The position numbers and the translations under genes were made by a program. The notes beneath the pieces were generated by a model. It worked only from the letters and a program-made list of their open reading frames with translations. It ran no database searches and was not told the origin of the DNA. Below, one piece after another: positions 25,600-32,481 of a stretch of 64,000 nt of DNA. The DNA is from Ruminococcus sp. XPD3002 (GTDB taxonomy: Bacteria > Bacillota > Clostridia > Oscillospirales > Ruminococcaceae). The stretch covers positions 1 to 64,000 of the forward strand of contig FPJT01000014.1 of assembly GCA_900119535.1 (NCBI GenBank), written 5' to 3'. Each line of letters begins with the position of its first letter. Position 1 is the stretch's first letter.

Positions 25600-26694
25600 C
25601 TATTCCGTTTGTTCCTCTATTCTCTCCAGAAAGTCGCTGATGATCTCTGCGACATCATCGGGACGCTGGTCATAAATACAGTGTATCCCCGGCAGCAGCA
25701 CCAGCTCACAGTTCCCCATTTTGTCAAGATAGGGCTGCAATTCGGTATCACGGAGTTTTTGCAGCATATCCATATCATACCCGGATTCCGGAAACTTAGG
25801 CTGTTTCCTCCCCGTGAATTCACATTCCTGCTTATCCCAAGCCAGCATTTCATCTATTTCTTGTCCGGACTGAAATCCCCAACTTGAACAAATATAAACT
25901 TTCGGAACATCATTTGGCTTGATCGCATGATATGCAGTATTGCAGATTTCATTCATATGCTCATCTTCGTAGCAAAAAGCATGATTAAATGTATGATGCA
26001 GATTCAATGCTTCCGAATACTTTCGCTGTTCATCTGAATAATTCATACCGGGGATTACAGTTTTTAACAGAAACGACTTCGCAAGTCTTACCAGTCCCAT
26101 CTGATTTGCCGCAATCGCAAACCGATTCTCAAATGCACTGCCATCTTCCAAAGCAATATCAGGGTTATCGCTGAGTTGTGTTCCGGCAAGAAAAATGACA
26201 CCCTCGATCTCTTCCGGATACTGACTTACCCAATATGTCGCATAAGCACCGCCAAGCGAATGTGGAAGCAGAATGTATGGCGCTTCGATACCGGCATTTT
26301 TCAGCGCAGTACGGTAGTGATCCACAACACGCTCCACTGTCTGCGGCTCCTTTGTATCATCGCTGAGTCCATAACCCGCACGGTCAACGATTACGATCCG
26401 GTTTTCTTCAGCCAGACCGCCCATGAGGCGCTCCATTCTGACACTGTAATCAAATACGCCTTTGCCCGATAATCCTACGAATGTATGCTTACCGTTTTGA
26501 ATTCCGAAATCATGTACATTCAGCGAATAATCCCCGACCGAAACAGGATTGTAATACCCTGCTTCGGTCAGCATCTGCTTTTCTTTTGATAACAGGATTC
26601 TGTGGATTACAAATGTGATCGCCAGAAACAGAATCATAATACAAGCCATGATCGCAAGTACTTTTTTTACTCTATTTGATTTTTCAGATTTCAT
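25600..26694 (-). CDS. Membrane-anchored alpha/beta hydrolase, cargo
   Basis: 364 aa from ATG 26694 (GGAGG 8 nt upstream). One N-terminal membrane helix (about 9-30) is followed by an alpha/beta hydrolase domain. Visible elements are DRAGYGLSDD, the nucleophile elbow LPHSLGGAYATY (Ser in HSLGG) and a late GIHCIYDQRPDDVAE with a candidate catalytic His. The substrate is unknown; relatives include esterases and haloperoxidase-like enzymes. It sits between a GT stop and a tape-measure start, with its own promoter and terminator. This makes it an independent cassette inside phage remnants. Confidence 0.85.
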   Translation of the reverse strand: MKSEKSNRVKKVLAIMACIMILFLAITFVIHRILLSKEKQMLTEAGYYNPVSVGDYSLNVHDFGIQNGKHTFVGLSGKGVFDYSVRMERLMGGLAEENRIVIVDRAGYGLSDDTKEPQTVERVVDHYRTALKNAGIEAPYILLPHSLGGAYATYWVSQYPEEIEGVIFLAGTQLSDNPDIALEDGSAFENRFAIAANQMGLVRLAKSFLLKTVIPGMNYSDEQRKYSEALNLHHTFNHAFCYEDEHMNEICNTAYHAIKPNDVPKVYICSSWGFQSGQEIDEMLAWDKQECEFTGRKQPKFPESGYDMDMLQKLRDTELQPYLDKMGNCELVLLPGIHCIYDQRPDDVAEIISDFLERIEEQTE

Positions 26695-26711
26695 CGCTTT
26701 ATCCTCCAAAT

Positions 26712-26801
26712 TCACACAGAGAATGCTGTTAGGATTTCTTTCAGTTCGTCAAGCTTTTCTCCTGTAAATACCGATTTAGCGAAAGAAGCTTCATGTTTCC
26801 T
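26712..26801 (-). pseudogene. C-terminal remnant upstream of the hydrolase
   Basis: A 29-codon frame without a start (SVFTGEKLDELKEILTAFSV) lies between the cassette promoter and the hydrolase. It looks like the tail of a lost gene, perhaps a regulator, but is too short to assign. Confidence 0.25.
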
Positions 26802-26811
26802 TCACACCAGA

Positions 26812-26840
26812 ATTATAGCATAGAAAACAGAAAAAGTCAA
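26812..26840 (-). promoter_or_regulatory. Cassette promoter abutting the GT stop codon (copy B)
   Basis: TTGACT (26835-26840), 17-bp spacer, TATAAT (26812-26817) on the minus strand. The -35 box begins at the base after the TGA of GT (TGA then TTGACTTTTTC), the same geometry as at 32.2 kb. Confidence 0.85.
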
Positions 26841-27008
26841 TCAGAACGCATCAAAGTCCGCCTGTCCAGCGACCTCATGCCAGCCGTCATATTCGTCATT
26901 TTCCTTTTCGGTGAACATATCATTCACGACTCCGATCGTGAGCAGATCAAGCTCCGAGAGGGACAGCCCGATCTGCACACATCGGAGAAGGAAGAGGGGT
27001 GTTGTCAT
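26841..27008 (-). CDS. GT tail-chaperone extension, second copy
   Basis: 55 codons: MTTPLFLLRCVQIGLSLSEL, LLTIGVVNDMFTEKENDEYD and an ADFDAF end, closely matching 16959-17123. Its ATG overlaps the stop of the chimeric frame upstream by 4 nt. The A8 slippery run at 27031-27038 still allows a -1 slip (KHRKTDRPMTTPL). It is a remnant without the genes it needs. Confidence 0.75.
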   Translation of the reverse strand: MTTPLFLLRCVQIGLSLSELDLLTIGVVNDMFTEKENDEYDGWHEVAGQADFDAF

Positions 27009-27241
27009 CGGGCGGTCAGTTTTTCGATGTTTTTTTTAGACTCCGCCTGCGTCTCCACGAGGAGCTTATGCTTCTGCGAGAGCAGTTCCGTGTTGGTCGG
27101 ATCGAGTTTCAGCAGCTTCTGTACATCCTTGAGCTGCGTCTGCGTGTTCTTGATGTTTTTATTGACACCTTCCAGCGCCTTTGACAGCTTGGTCGTATCG
27201 CCGCCGATCTCGACCGTGATGCCCTTGATTCTGTTTGCCAT
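27005..27241 (-). pseudogene. Chimera: tape measure start joined to gpG end (copy C/B junction)
   Basis: 78 codons in a single open frame. Residues 1-61 (MANRIKGITVEIGGDTTKLS to SQKHKLL) are the tape measure N-terminus. The last 17 (VETQAESKKNIEKLTAR) are the C-terminus of gpG. In a phage gpG precedes the tape measure, so this order arises only by joining two phage copies. GGAGGTGA precedes the ATG. Confidence 0.9.
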
Positions 27242-27269
27242 GCGGTTTCACCTCCTCAGTGAGGGCATG

Positions 27270-27297
27270 AAAAAAGCACCTGCCGAAGCAAGTGCTT
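27270..27297 (-). terminator. UUCG-loop terminator of the 124-aa cargo gene
   Basis: On the minus strand AAGCACTTGC, TTCG, GCAGGTGCTT, then T6. It is followed by ATGCCCTCACTGAGGAGG and the tape measure start, as at copy B. Confidence 0.9.
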
Positions 27298-27323
27298 ATT
27301 TTAAACTCTTGATAAAAAACAAC

Positions 27324-27698
27324 TTAAATCTTTTTTAGTTTGCCGTCTTCTGCTTTGTACGAACCAAACTCAATTCTTCCTCTGGTGATTGACATTCCTA
27401 CAACATAAGAATCAGACATACTGTTCACGCCTACAAAAGTAAGAGGTGTTCCTTTTTCTAATTGATAGATATACTCAGCAATTTGCGGCATTTCACCCTG
27501 CGGACAATCGATCTCGATAGTGTTACCTGTGGCAGTATCGAAAATAGATAATGTGTAATCATCATGCTTATGACTTGCGATAAATTTCTCTACGAGTGAA
27601 GAAACTCCGCCTAATGCCAAAGATATGTCCTCAACCATCCACATCGGGTCTCCAGTCATAGGGTGAGTAGATTCCTTATAGGTATAATTTTTTTCCAT
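27324..27698 (-). CDS. Hypothetical 124-aa cargo protein
   Basis: Starts MEKNYTYKESTHPMTGDPMW 12 nt after AAGGAGG. A small soluble alpha/beta-looking protein (EDISLALGGVSSLVEKFIAS, IAEYIYQLEKGTPLTFVGVN) that ends SITRGRIEFGSYKAEDGK. No family recognised. It is flanked by its own promoter (27752-27780) and a UUCG terminator, between a GT end and a tape-measure start, like the hydrolase next door. More AT-rich than the phage pieces around it. Confidence 0.65.
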   Translation of the reverse strand: MEKNYTYKESTHPMTGDPMWMVEDISLALGGVSSLVEKFIASHKHDDYTLSIFDTATGNTIEIDCPQGEMPQIAEYIYQLEKGTPLTFVGVNSMSDSYVVGMSITRGRIEFGSYKAEDGKLKKI

Positions 27699-27751
27699 AA
27701 CAAACAACCTCCTTCTTTTTCATTGCGAAAACGAACACAATCTGTATCTAT

Positions 27752-27780
27752 AGTATAGCAATAATAGAAGGAAAAGTCAA
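27752..27780 (-). promoter_or_regulatory. Cassette promoter just after a GT end (copy C)
   Basis: TTGACT (27775-27780), 17-bp spacer, TATACT (27752-27757) on the minus strand. The -35 lies 3 nt after the TGA of the fused chaperone remnant. Confidence 0.8.
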
Positions 27781-27783
27781 TTG

Positions 27784-28143
27784 TCAAAATGCATCAAAAT
27801 CCGCCTGCGTCTCCACGTTGAGTCTCCACAGTTCAATGAGCTGCGGCAGCACCTCGTAAATGGAGAATGTGTTGAACGCTTCAAGCCACTCGTCGGGATT
27901 GTCCGGGACGTTCTCCGGATCAGCGTGTTTCGCCATGATGTATGCGATATTCTCGAACACCTCAAGACTCTCGATGTCGAGGGTGGAAGCATCCTCGTCG
28001 CCCTCCTGCACGGAGGTCTGGAGCGATGCGAAGTCCTTGTAAATATCCCTGCGGAACTTGATACGGTAAAGGCGAGGCACAGCGGCACTCGCCTTGAACG
28101 GAACCTCGATGCCGTCAACGGTGATCGTCTTTTTAATAGCCAT
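27784..28143 (-). pseudogene. gpG tail chaperone with its end replaced by the GT end
   Basis: 119 codons starting MAIKKTITVDGIEVPFKASA and about 75 percent identical to gpG at 17120-17500 up to ETQA. It then jumps directly to DFDAF, the last residues of GT. The lost part contains the slippery run and all of the T domain. The join lies in CAGGCGGA, present in both gpG and GT, so an 8-bp microhomology deletion explains it. Confidence 0.88.
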
Positions 28144-28154
28144 GCTGTACCTCC

Positions 28155-28601
28155 TTACTCGGTCGCTGCCGCAGCAGAACCGCCGGATTTGGTGGATGTG
28201 GAACGTGTGCCTGTGCTGTTGTTTGTTGCAGCAGTCGGCATATAGACCGCATTGTACCAGTTATCGTAGGTCGTCTGGTCGGTGCTTTCGCAGGTCTTGG
28301 ACTTCACCAGACCGTTGGGCAGCGCCGATGCCTTGAGGGAGAGCTTTTCTGTCTTGACGCTCTTGCTTTCCTCGGTAGTTTCGCCCTCGGTCGCAGGACG
28401 GGACGCAGAGCAGCAGTACAGCACATGGCGGATGTGGTTCTTGTCTCCATCAAACTCGAACATGAGTGCGAACTGCGATGTTTCCGCATAGTTGCGCTCA
28501 ACAAGAACACCCTTTGCATCAAGCTGTTCGCCGAGAATCGCCGTTGCAAAGTCGGTTGTGATCTTGCCCCAGCGTGGATCACGAATAAGGCTGATCGTCA
28601 A
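28155..28601 (-). pseudogene. Major tail protein fragment, second copy
   Basis: From about 28568 leftwards it matches the tail tube protein at 17516-18163 (TTDFATAILGEQLDAKGVLV and on to the Ser/Thr tail). The first 90 or so residues are missing. The preceding SLIRDPRWGKIT is foreign or a shortened N-terminus, joined at ATCAC shared by both sides. The stop is 11 nt before gpG, as in the intact copy. Confidence 0.85.
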
Positions 28602-28611
28602 GCGGTTCCAA

Positions 28612-29811
28612 TCACTGCTCCGCCGTCTGTTCAGCGTATCTGACCCTGATCACAGGGCGAACTCCCAGCGAGTGATCGACATCATTTCCCATATAATTCG
28701 CCGCTGTCCCAAGGATATAGACTGCCTCGTTCTGCTCTTTTCCGGGCGACCGCAGCCACCAATCGATGCCGCATCCCCGGATATCATCGCTGACGATCTT
28801 TGCTTCCGAATCGGTGAACAGATACACTTTGTCATCTGTTTCATTGCCGCAGTCCATTCCATAATGAGACTCTTCTTCGGTGAACGTGTTATGGGTGGTA
28901 ACGATCGCTGCCTTCTCTCCGTCAGAAAATTTGCTGTCAAAAAAGTCTACATTGAGCCATCTGCGAAGAGAGCAAGTCTCCCATGTGACATCCGTTTTTT
29001 CGTCATTGTACGGCATGTTTGCGACCGGACCCGCACAAAGCAGCGTGCAGATCCCGTCTGATTTGTCTGCGATATACCATGTATATCTGCCGAATGCCAC
29101 CACATAATCGACCTGAGAATCGGCGATCACCGCAAGCTCCTTCTCCTCCTCTGCGGCAGTTTTGTGCATCTTCGTGGGAATAGGATCACCCGAAAGGCGA
29201 AGATTCAAGGCAGGACGAACGGCTCCATATGTATTGCCCGCAACATCTCCGGAGGGATCTACAACATTCTTTTTTGTACCGACATAGGCGATATAGCTCT
29301 CATTCGCACCCGGTGACCGCAGCCACCACCACTGGTCGTTCATATCGTACCAATAGCCCGCCTTCCGCACCTGACTGTCAAGGGCGTTCGCTTCATCTAT
29401 GCTCAGCAGGAAGATATAGTCATCGGTATCTTCTCCGCCGGGAGTGCCGAATTTTGCGCTTGGGGGATTGGAATTGTGCGTCAGCGAGATCAGTGCCCGT
29501 TCCTCTTTTGTGAATGTATAATAGAATTTTTCATTGAGCCATGCACGAAGCGTGGACTGATCCCATGTATTGCTACAATGGTATCTTGGAACATTGAACG
29601 GCAGCTTGATCACAGGCTTTTCAGTCAAAAGCGTACAGCTTGTCTCCGTTTTCGCCGTCACATACCAACGGATGTCACCGAATACAACGACATCTCCCAC
29701 GGATGCATCCGACAGTGCAACCGCTTCCTTCGTAGATTCCTGCGTTGAAGCAAAGCATCCGGACAATATACTTGCAATGCCGATCAAAGCGGCAAGCAGT
29801 AATTTCTTCAT
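28612..29811 (-). CDS. Lipoprotein with two DUF6273-like domains
   Basis: 399 aa from ATG 29811 (AAGGA 8 nt upstream). A lipoprotein signal peptide (MKKLLLAALIGIASILSGCF, lipobox LSGC) is followed by two repeats of a DUF6273-like domain. Each carries a TCTLL/ICTLL strand, a LRAWLN/LRRWLN motif and a WWLRSPG motif (residues about 45-205 and 225-395). Such domains occur on surface proteins of gut Firmicutes; their ligand is unknown. The gene ends the right-hand cargo block and its stop abuts the tail protein fragment. The family name is from memory. Confidence 0.8.
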   Translation of the reverse strand: MKKLLLAALIGIASILSGCFASTQESTKEAVALSDASVGDVVVFGDIRWYVTAKTETSCTLLTEKPVIKLPFNVPRYHCSNTWDQSTLRAWLNEKFYYTFTKEERALISLTHNSNPPSAKFGTPGGEDTDDYIFLLSIDEANALDSQVRKAGYWYDMNDQWWWLRSPGANESYIAYVGTKKNVVDPSGDVAGNTYGAVRPALNLRLSGDPIPTKMHKTAAEEEKELAVIADSQVDYVVAFGRYTWYIADKSDGICTLLCAGPVANMPYNDEKTDVTWETCSLRRWLNVDFFDSKFSDGEKAAIVTTHNTFTEEESHYGMDCGNETDDKVYLFTDSEAKIVSDDIRGCGIDWWLRSPGKEQNEAVYILGTAANYMGNDVDHSLGVRPVIRVRYAEQTAEQ

Positions 29812-29813
29812 AT

Positions 29814-30035
29814 TCATTTTCCTTTGTTTACATGATTTTTTCCGCACAATATTTTCAGCCCGTCCAGTATCCGCATATTCAGCAGTTTTGGCAGTATTTT
29901 GCCGCAGAGCGGACAGGTTTCCGGTTTCTGCATGGTATCGTATGCCTCAATTTCCGAAGCATACCGATTTTGCATTTCACGAATATGTGAAGCAGGCAAG
30001 AATTCTGCATCGTTCTCTCGACATCCAAGTCGCAA
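29814..30035 (-). CDS. Short frame with CPLCGK motif, doubtful
   Basis: 73 codons from a TTG at 30035, ending 3 nt before the lipoprotein start and containing its ribosome binding site. It has one CxxC (ETCPLCGKILPKLL) and a later lone Cys, so an incomplete zinc ribbon. Upstream (30036-30152) I see no gene; a plus-strand frame there (VAITCLLGINPVSFGDTAVS) may be another fragment. Probably the 3' end of a broken gene. Confidence 0.35.
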   Translation of the reverse strand: MRLGCRENDAEFLPASHIREMQNRYASEIEAYDTMQKPETCPLCGKILPKLLNMRILDGLKILCGKNHVNKGK

Positions 30036-30152
30036 TTACATGTTTGCTGGGAATTAATCCAGTTTCTTTCGGAGATACAGCGGTCAGTGACTCACCAAAA
30101 ACACCCGACCTTATGTAGTTGGAGGGAAGAAATCCGACCAGTAATTAACATT

Positions 30153-30383
30153 TCATTTGCTGTTCTTCAATCTGTGTGATTTCTTATGCTTTCCGTTCAT
30201 CTGCCGGTACTCTTCTGGAGTATGTTTCGGCTTTCCTTTGTCAATCAGACTGCGCATATATGCCTCAGCTTCAGCTTCACTGGAAAACCGTTTATACACC
30301 TCTCGATGTCCTCTGGTCTCTTTTATGATCATACTGCCTTCAACATACAAATCTCCGTGTGAATCAAGAATATACAATCCCAT
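30153..30383 (-). CDS. Hypothetical 76-aa protein
   Basis: Starts MGLYILDSHGDLYVEGSMII with AAAGGAGG 3-10 nt upstream. The middle segment VYKRFSSEAEAEAYMRSLID is a conserved-looking helix and the C-terminus is very basic (GKHKKSHRLKNSK). It lies 20 nt downstream of the 188-aa gene, so probably the same transcript. Function unknown. Confidence 0.6.
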   Translation of the reverse strand: MGLYILDSHGDLYVEGSMIIKETRGHREVYKRFSSEAEAEAYMRSLIDKGKPKHTPEEYRQMNGKHKKSHRLKNSK

Positions 30384-30403
30384 ATGATCCTCCTTTATGT
30401 CCT

Positions 30404-30970
30404 TCACCCGCCGTAAGGGTATTTTGCATGCATCTCGCTGAATAACGGTCCTATCTTCTCGTGATGCGCGAGGAGATCTTCTGCTTGCTCTTTTGTAATA
30501 CGGCAGGCCCACATAGGAGCGGAATCATGGCAGCCTCTCGGAGTGTAATCTGTCGCCAACTCATAGTACTCATGTGCCGGCCAGTGACATCGGAAGATGA
30601 TGTACTGCGGAGTTTTCGCCAGAAGCTGAGGATGACCTCCGTAATTCGGCAGCTGATGATCTTTTTCGATTATAGGCTTATCCACATAGCTGCTGTACTT
30701 ATCTTCAGCCTTGATTCTGCTTCGGAGCCAGTCAACTACCTTGTCAGGATTGTCAAGCAGATATTTCGCCTCGCTCTCGTCACTTGTCCAAATCTCCGGA
30801 CAGCTGGTCTCGCGGGCACCTGTCTTTACAGGAAATTCACATTGAACATAGTATCTTGTGTCTTCGGGATAGTTGTAATGTGCAATACAGCAGAAGCCCG
30901 CGTCATAAACTATCTCGCCATTCACACTGATGATATATCCTCTGTAGCCCAAGTATTCCTTATCGCTCAT
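30404..30970 (-). CDS. Hypothetical 188-aa protein
   Basis: From ATG 30970 (AAAGGAG 9 nt upstream): MSDKEYLGYRGYIISVNGEI. Soluble, rich in Tyr and Trp, with FRCHWPAHEYYELATDY near the middle and DSAPMWACRITKEQAEDLL at the C-terminus. No family recognised. Neighbours are SMI1/KNR4 and HXXEE proteins, the kind of mixture seen in immunity-gene islands, but no toxin is present. Confidence 0.6.
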   Translation of the reverse strand: MSDKEYLGYRGYIISVNGEIVYDAGFCCIAHYNYPEDTRYYVQCEFPVKTGARETSCPEIWTSDESEAKYLLDNPDKVVDWLRSRIKAEDKYSSYVDKPIIEKDHQLPNYGGHPQLLAKTPQYIIFRCHWPAHEYYELATDYTPRGCHDSAPMWACRITKEQAEDLLAHHEKIGPLFSEMHAKYPYGG

Positions 30971-31114
30971 AATGAACGCTCCTTTCGTCAGACAATAAGC
31001 GGGAAAAATGTACTTCAAAGATAATCCAGAACAACGCTCTCCAATAGTTCACACAAATACCTCGATATTTGTATCTTAATTATGATCTTCCTTTATGTTT
31101 CGTAGCTAATTCTA

Positions 31115-31624
31115 TTACTTGCCGCTAAGTCTTTTACCGTATTTGTGCATCAGACTATGGGCAAACTTTAGATTTATGATCATCCCGATTATTGCGACAG
31201 GTATCAGTATTAGAGTCATCAAATCAATGTTGATGGCACTCAATGATTTTATGATGATCATCACACTCGGAGGTAAACAGATAAGGCTTGTTATCAGCGA
31301 AGGTATATACTTCCTGATATAAATACTCTGTCCGATATGCACAATAAAATGCGCTGTCAAAGCGATCATAAGACCAAGCCACAGTGCGTTCAGCACTTTA
31401 CACGGAAAGAAAAAAGCCAGTAAACTGATTCCAAAGAATGGGATAAACTCCTCATATACTGCCAGTGCAAAGCCCTCGGCTGAGAAATCTTTGTATGCAT
31501 CAGTTATCTTTGGGAAACGCTCAAAAAGCTGCTTGTTGTTTCTGAAAAAGTGACCAAACCCGATTATTTCCTCCATATCGTGAAAAATAAATAGTATCGG
31601 CAGCAGTAAAACATAATCCTTCAT
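31115..31624 (-). CDS. HXXEE domain membrane protein
   Basis: 169 aa with five membrane helices. It carries the family signature FHDMEEIIGF, the later YEEF and the HFIVHIGQSIYIRKYIPSL helix, all typical of HXXEE proteins (putative membrane metalloenzymes of unknown reaction). CAGGAG precedes the ATG. Lies 56 nt after the SMI1/KNR4 gene in the same block. Confidence 0.82.
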   Translation of the reverse strand: MKDYVLLLPILFIFHDMEEIIGFGHFFRNNKQLFERFPKITDAYKDFSAEGFALAVYEEFIPFFGISLLAFFFPCKVLNALWLGLMIALTAHFIVHIGQSIYIRKYIPSLITSLICLPPSVMIIIKSLSAINIDLMTLILIPVAIIGMIINLKFAHSLMHKYGKRLSGK

Positions 31625-31680
31625 ATAATAGCTCCTGATCTCAATAATTACTGATAAAGTGCTTGGTATATTTTGAGATA

Positions 31681-32151
31681 TTATTCAGATTCGTGACGAT
31701 ATTGACCGCCTTGCCTTATAATAAAACTTGTAAAGCTGTCACTGCATTTTACAAAGCTTGAGATTTCAGCAGCTTCTGAATAATAATAAACAGGCGGATC
31801 GTCACCTTCTGACAAATTGAAGAAATAGAACATATACCCCTGATGCATCCAGAAAACAAAATCATCCTCTTTCAGCTTGCAGGGAAAGCTGTTTTCTTCT
31901 AACAATTCATCTGCCCACTCCCGTAGTTTCGGTACATCATCAAAGCTGCAATCAGAACCTATCCAGTAACTACCATCACCTGCATATCGCATAAAATCCA
32001 CATAAGCAGAAGGAAGTTTAATATCTGAGAACCTCGAAAGAAAACAATTCAGGATTTCAGAATCGCAGGCGTAAAATTGATGAGAAGGCTTTTTCATATT
32101 CAGATATGAAAAATACTCTGCAAAATTCATGTTCCCTGTGTATTTGTTCAT
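31681..32151 (-). CDS. SMI1/KNR4 family protein
   Basis: 156 aa. LPSAYVDFMRYAGDGSYWIG (the usual LPxxYxxFLxxxNGG position), FVFWMHQGYMFYFFNLSEGD and VYYYSEAAEISSFVKCSDSF follow the SMI1/KNR4 pattern. Many bacterial members are immunity proteins for polymorphic toxins; no partner toxin is seen here. First gene of the cargo block behind the promoter at 32191-32219, with AGAGGTAG before the ATG. Confidence 0.85.
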   Translation of the reverse strand: MNKYTGNMNFAEYFSYLNMKKPSHQFYACDSEILNCFLSRFSDIKLPSAYVDFMRYAGDGSYWIGSDCSFDDVPKLREWADELLEENSFPCKLKEDDFVFWMHQGYMFYFFNLSEGDDPPVYYYSEAAEISSFVKCSDSFTSFIIRQGGQYRHESE

Positions 32152-32190
32152 TATAAACTACCTCTGTTCCAGATTAAATTATCCATCTGA

Positions 32191-32219
32191 ATTATAGCAC
32201 GGCAGTAAGAAAAAGTCAA
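32191..32219 (-). promoter_or_regulatory. Cassette promoter abutting a GT stop fossil (copy D)
   Basis: TTGACT (32214-32219), 17-bp spacer, TATAAT (32191-32196) on the minus strand. The preceding codon is TGA, giving the same TGA-TTGACTTTTTC junction as at 26835-26843. Confidence 0.87.
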
Positions 32220-32289
32220 TCAGAAAGAGCCGAATTCCGCCTGCCAATCACCTTCGGCAGTTTGATGATGTCTTGAATCTGTTTTCCAT
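32220..32289 (-). pseudogene. Minimal fossil: tape measure start joined to GT end
   Basis: An ATG at 32289 preceded by CGGAGGATTAG begins MENRFKTSS, a decayed version of MANRIKGIT. About 40 nt later the sequence is the last codons of GT in another frame (GDWQAEFGSF, stop 32220), containing the CAGGCGGA motif. Everything between has been lost. Only position and the three better-preserved copies make this recognisable. Confidence 0.65.
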
Positions 32290-32316
32290 ATTGTTTCTAA
32301 TCCTCCGTAAGGACAT

Positions 32317-32345
32317 GAAAAAGCACCTGCCGAAGCAAGTGCTTT
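32317..32345 (-). terminator. UUCG-loop terminator before a tape measure fossil
   Basis: On the minus strand AAAGCACTTGC, TTCG, GCAGGTGCTTTTT, the same hairpin as at 27270-27297. It could end the sirtuin operon transcript. The 136 nt between it and the sirtuin stop hold nothing I recognise. Confidence 0.85.
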
Positions 32346-32481
32346 AAGGCCAAAGAATCAAATTGATTTTTCGGCAGTTAGCAGGCTATATGTTTGATCA
32401 ACCTGAGTCTCAAATCATTAAATAGTAAGGTTGTTATTATAATTGAATCGCCGATCGCTATCGTCCTTTATCTTTTCAGAA

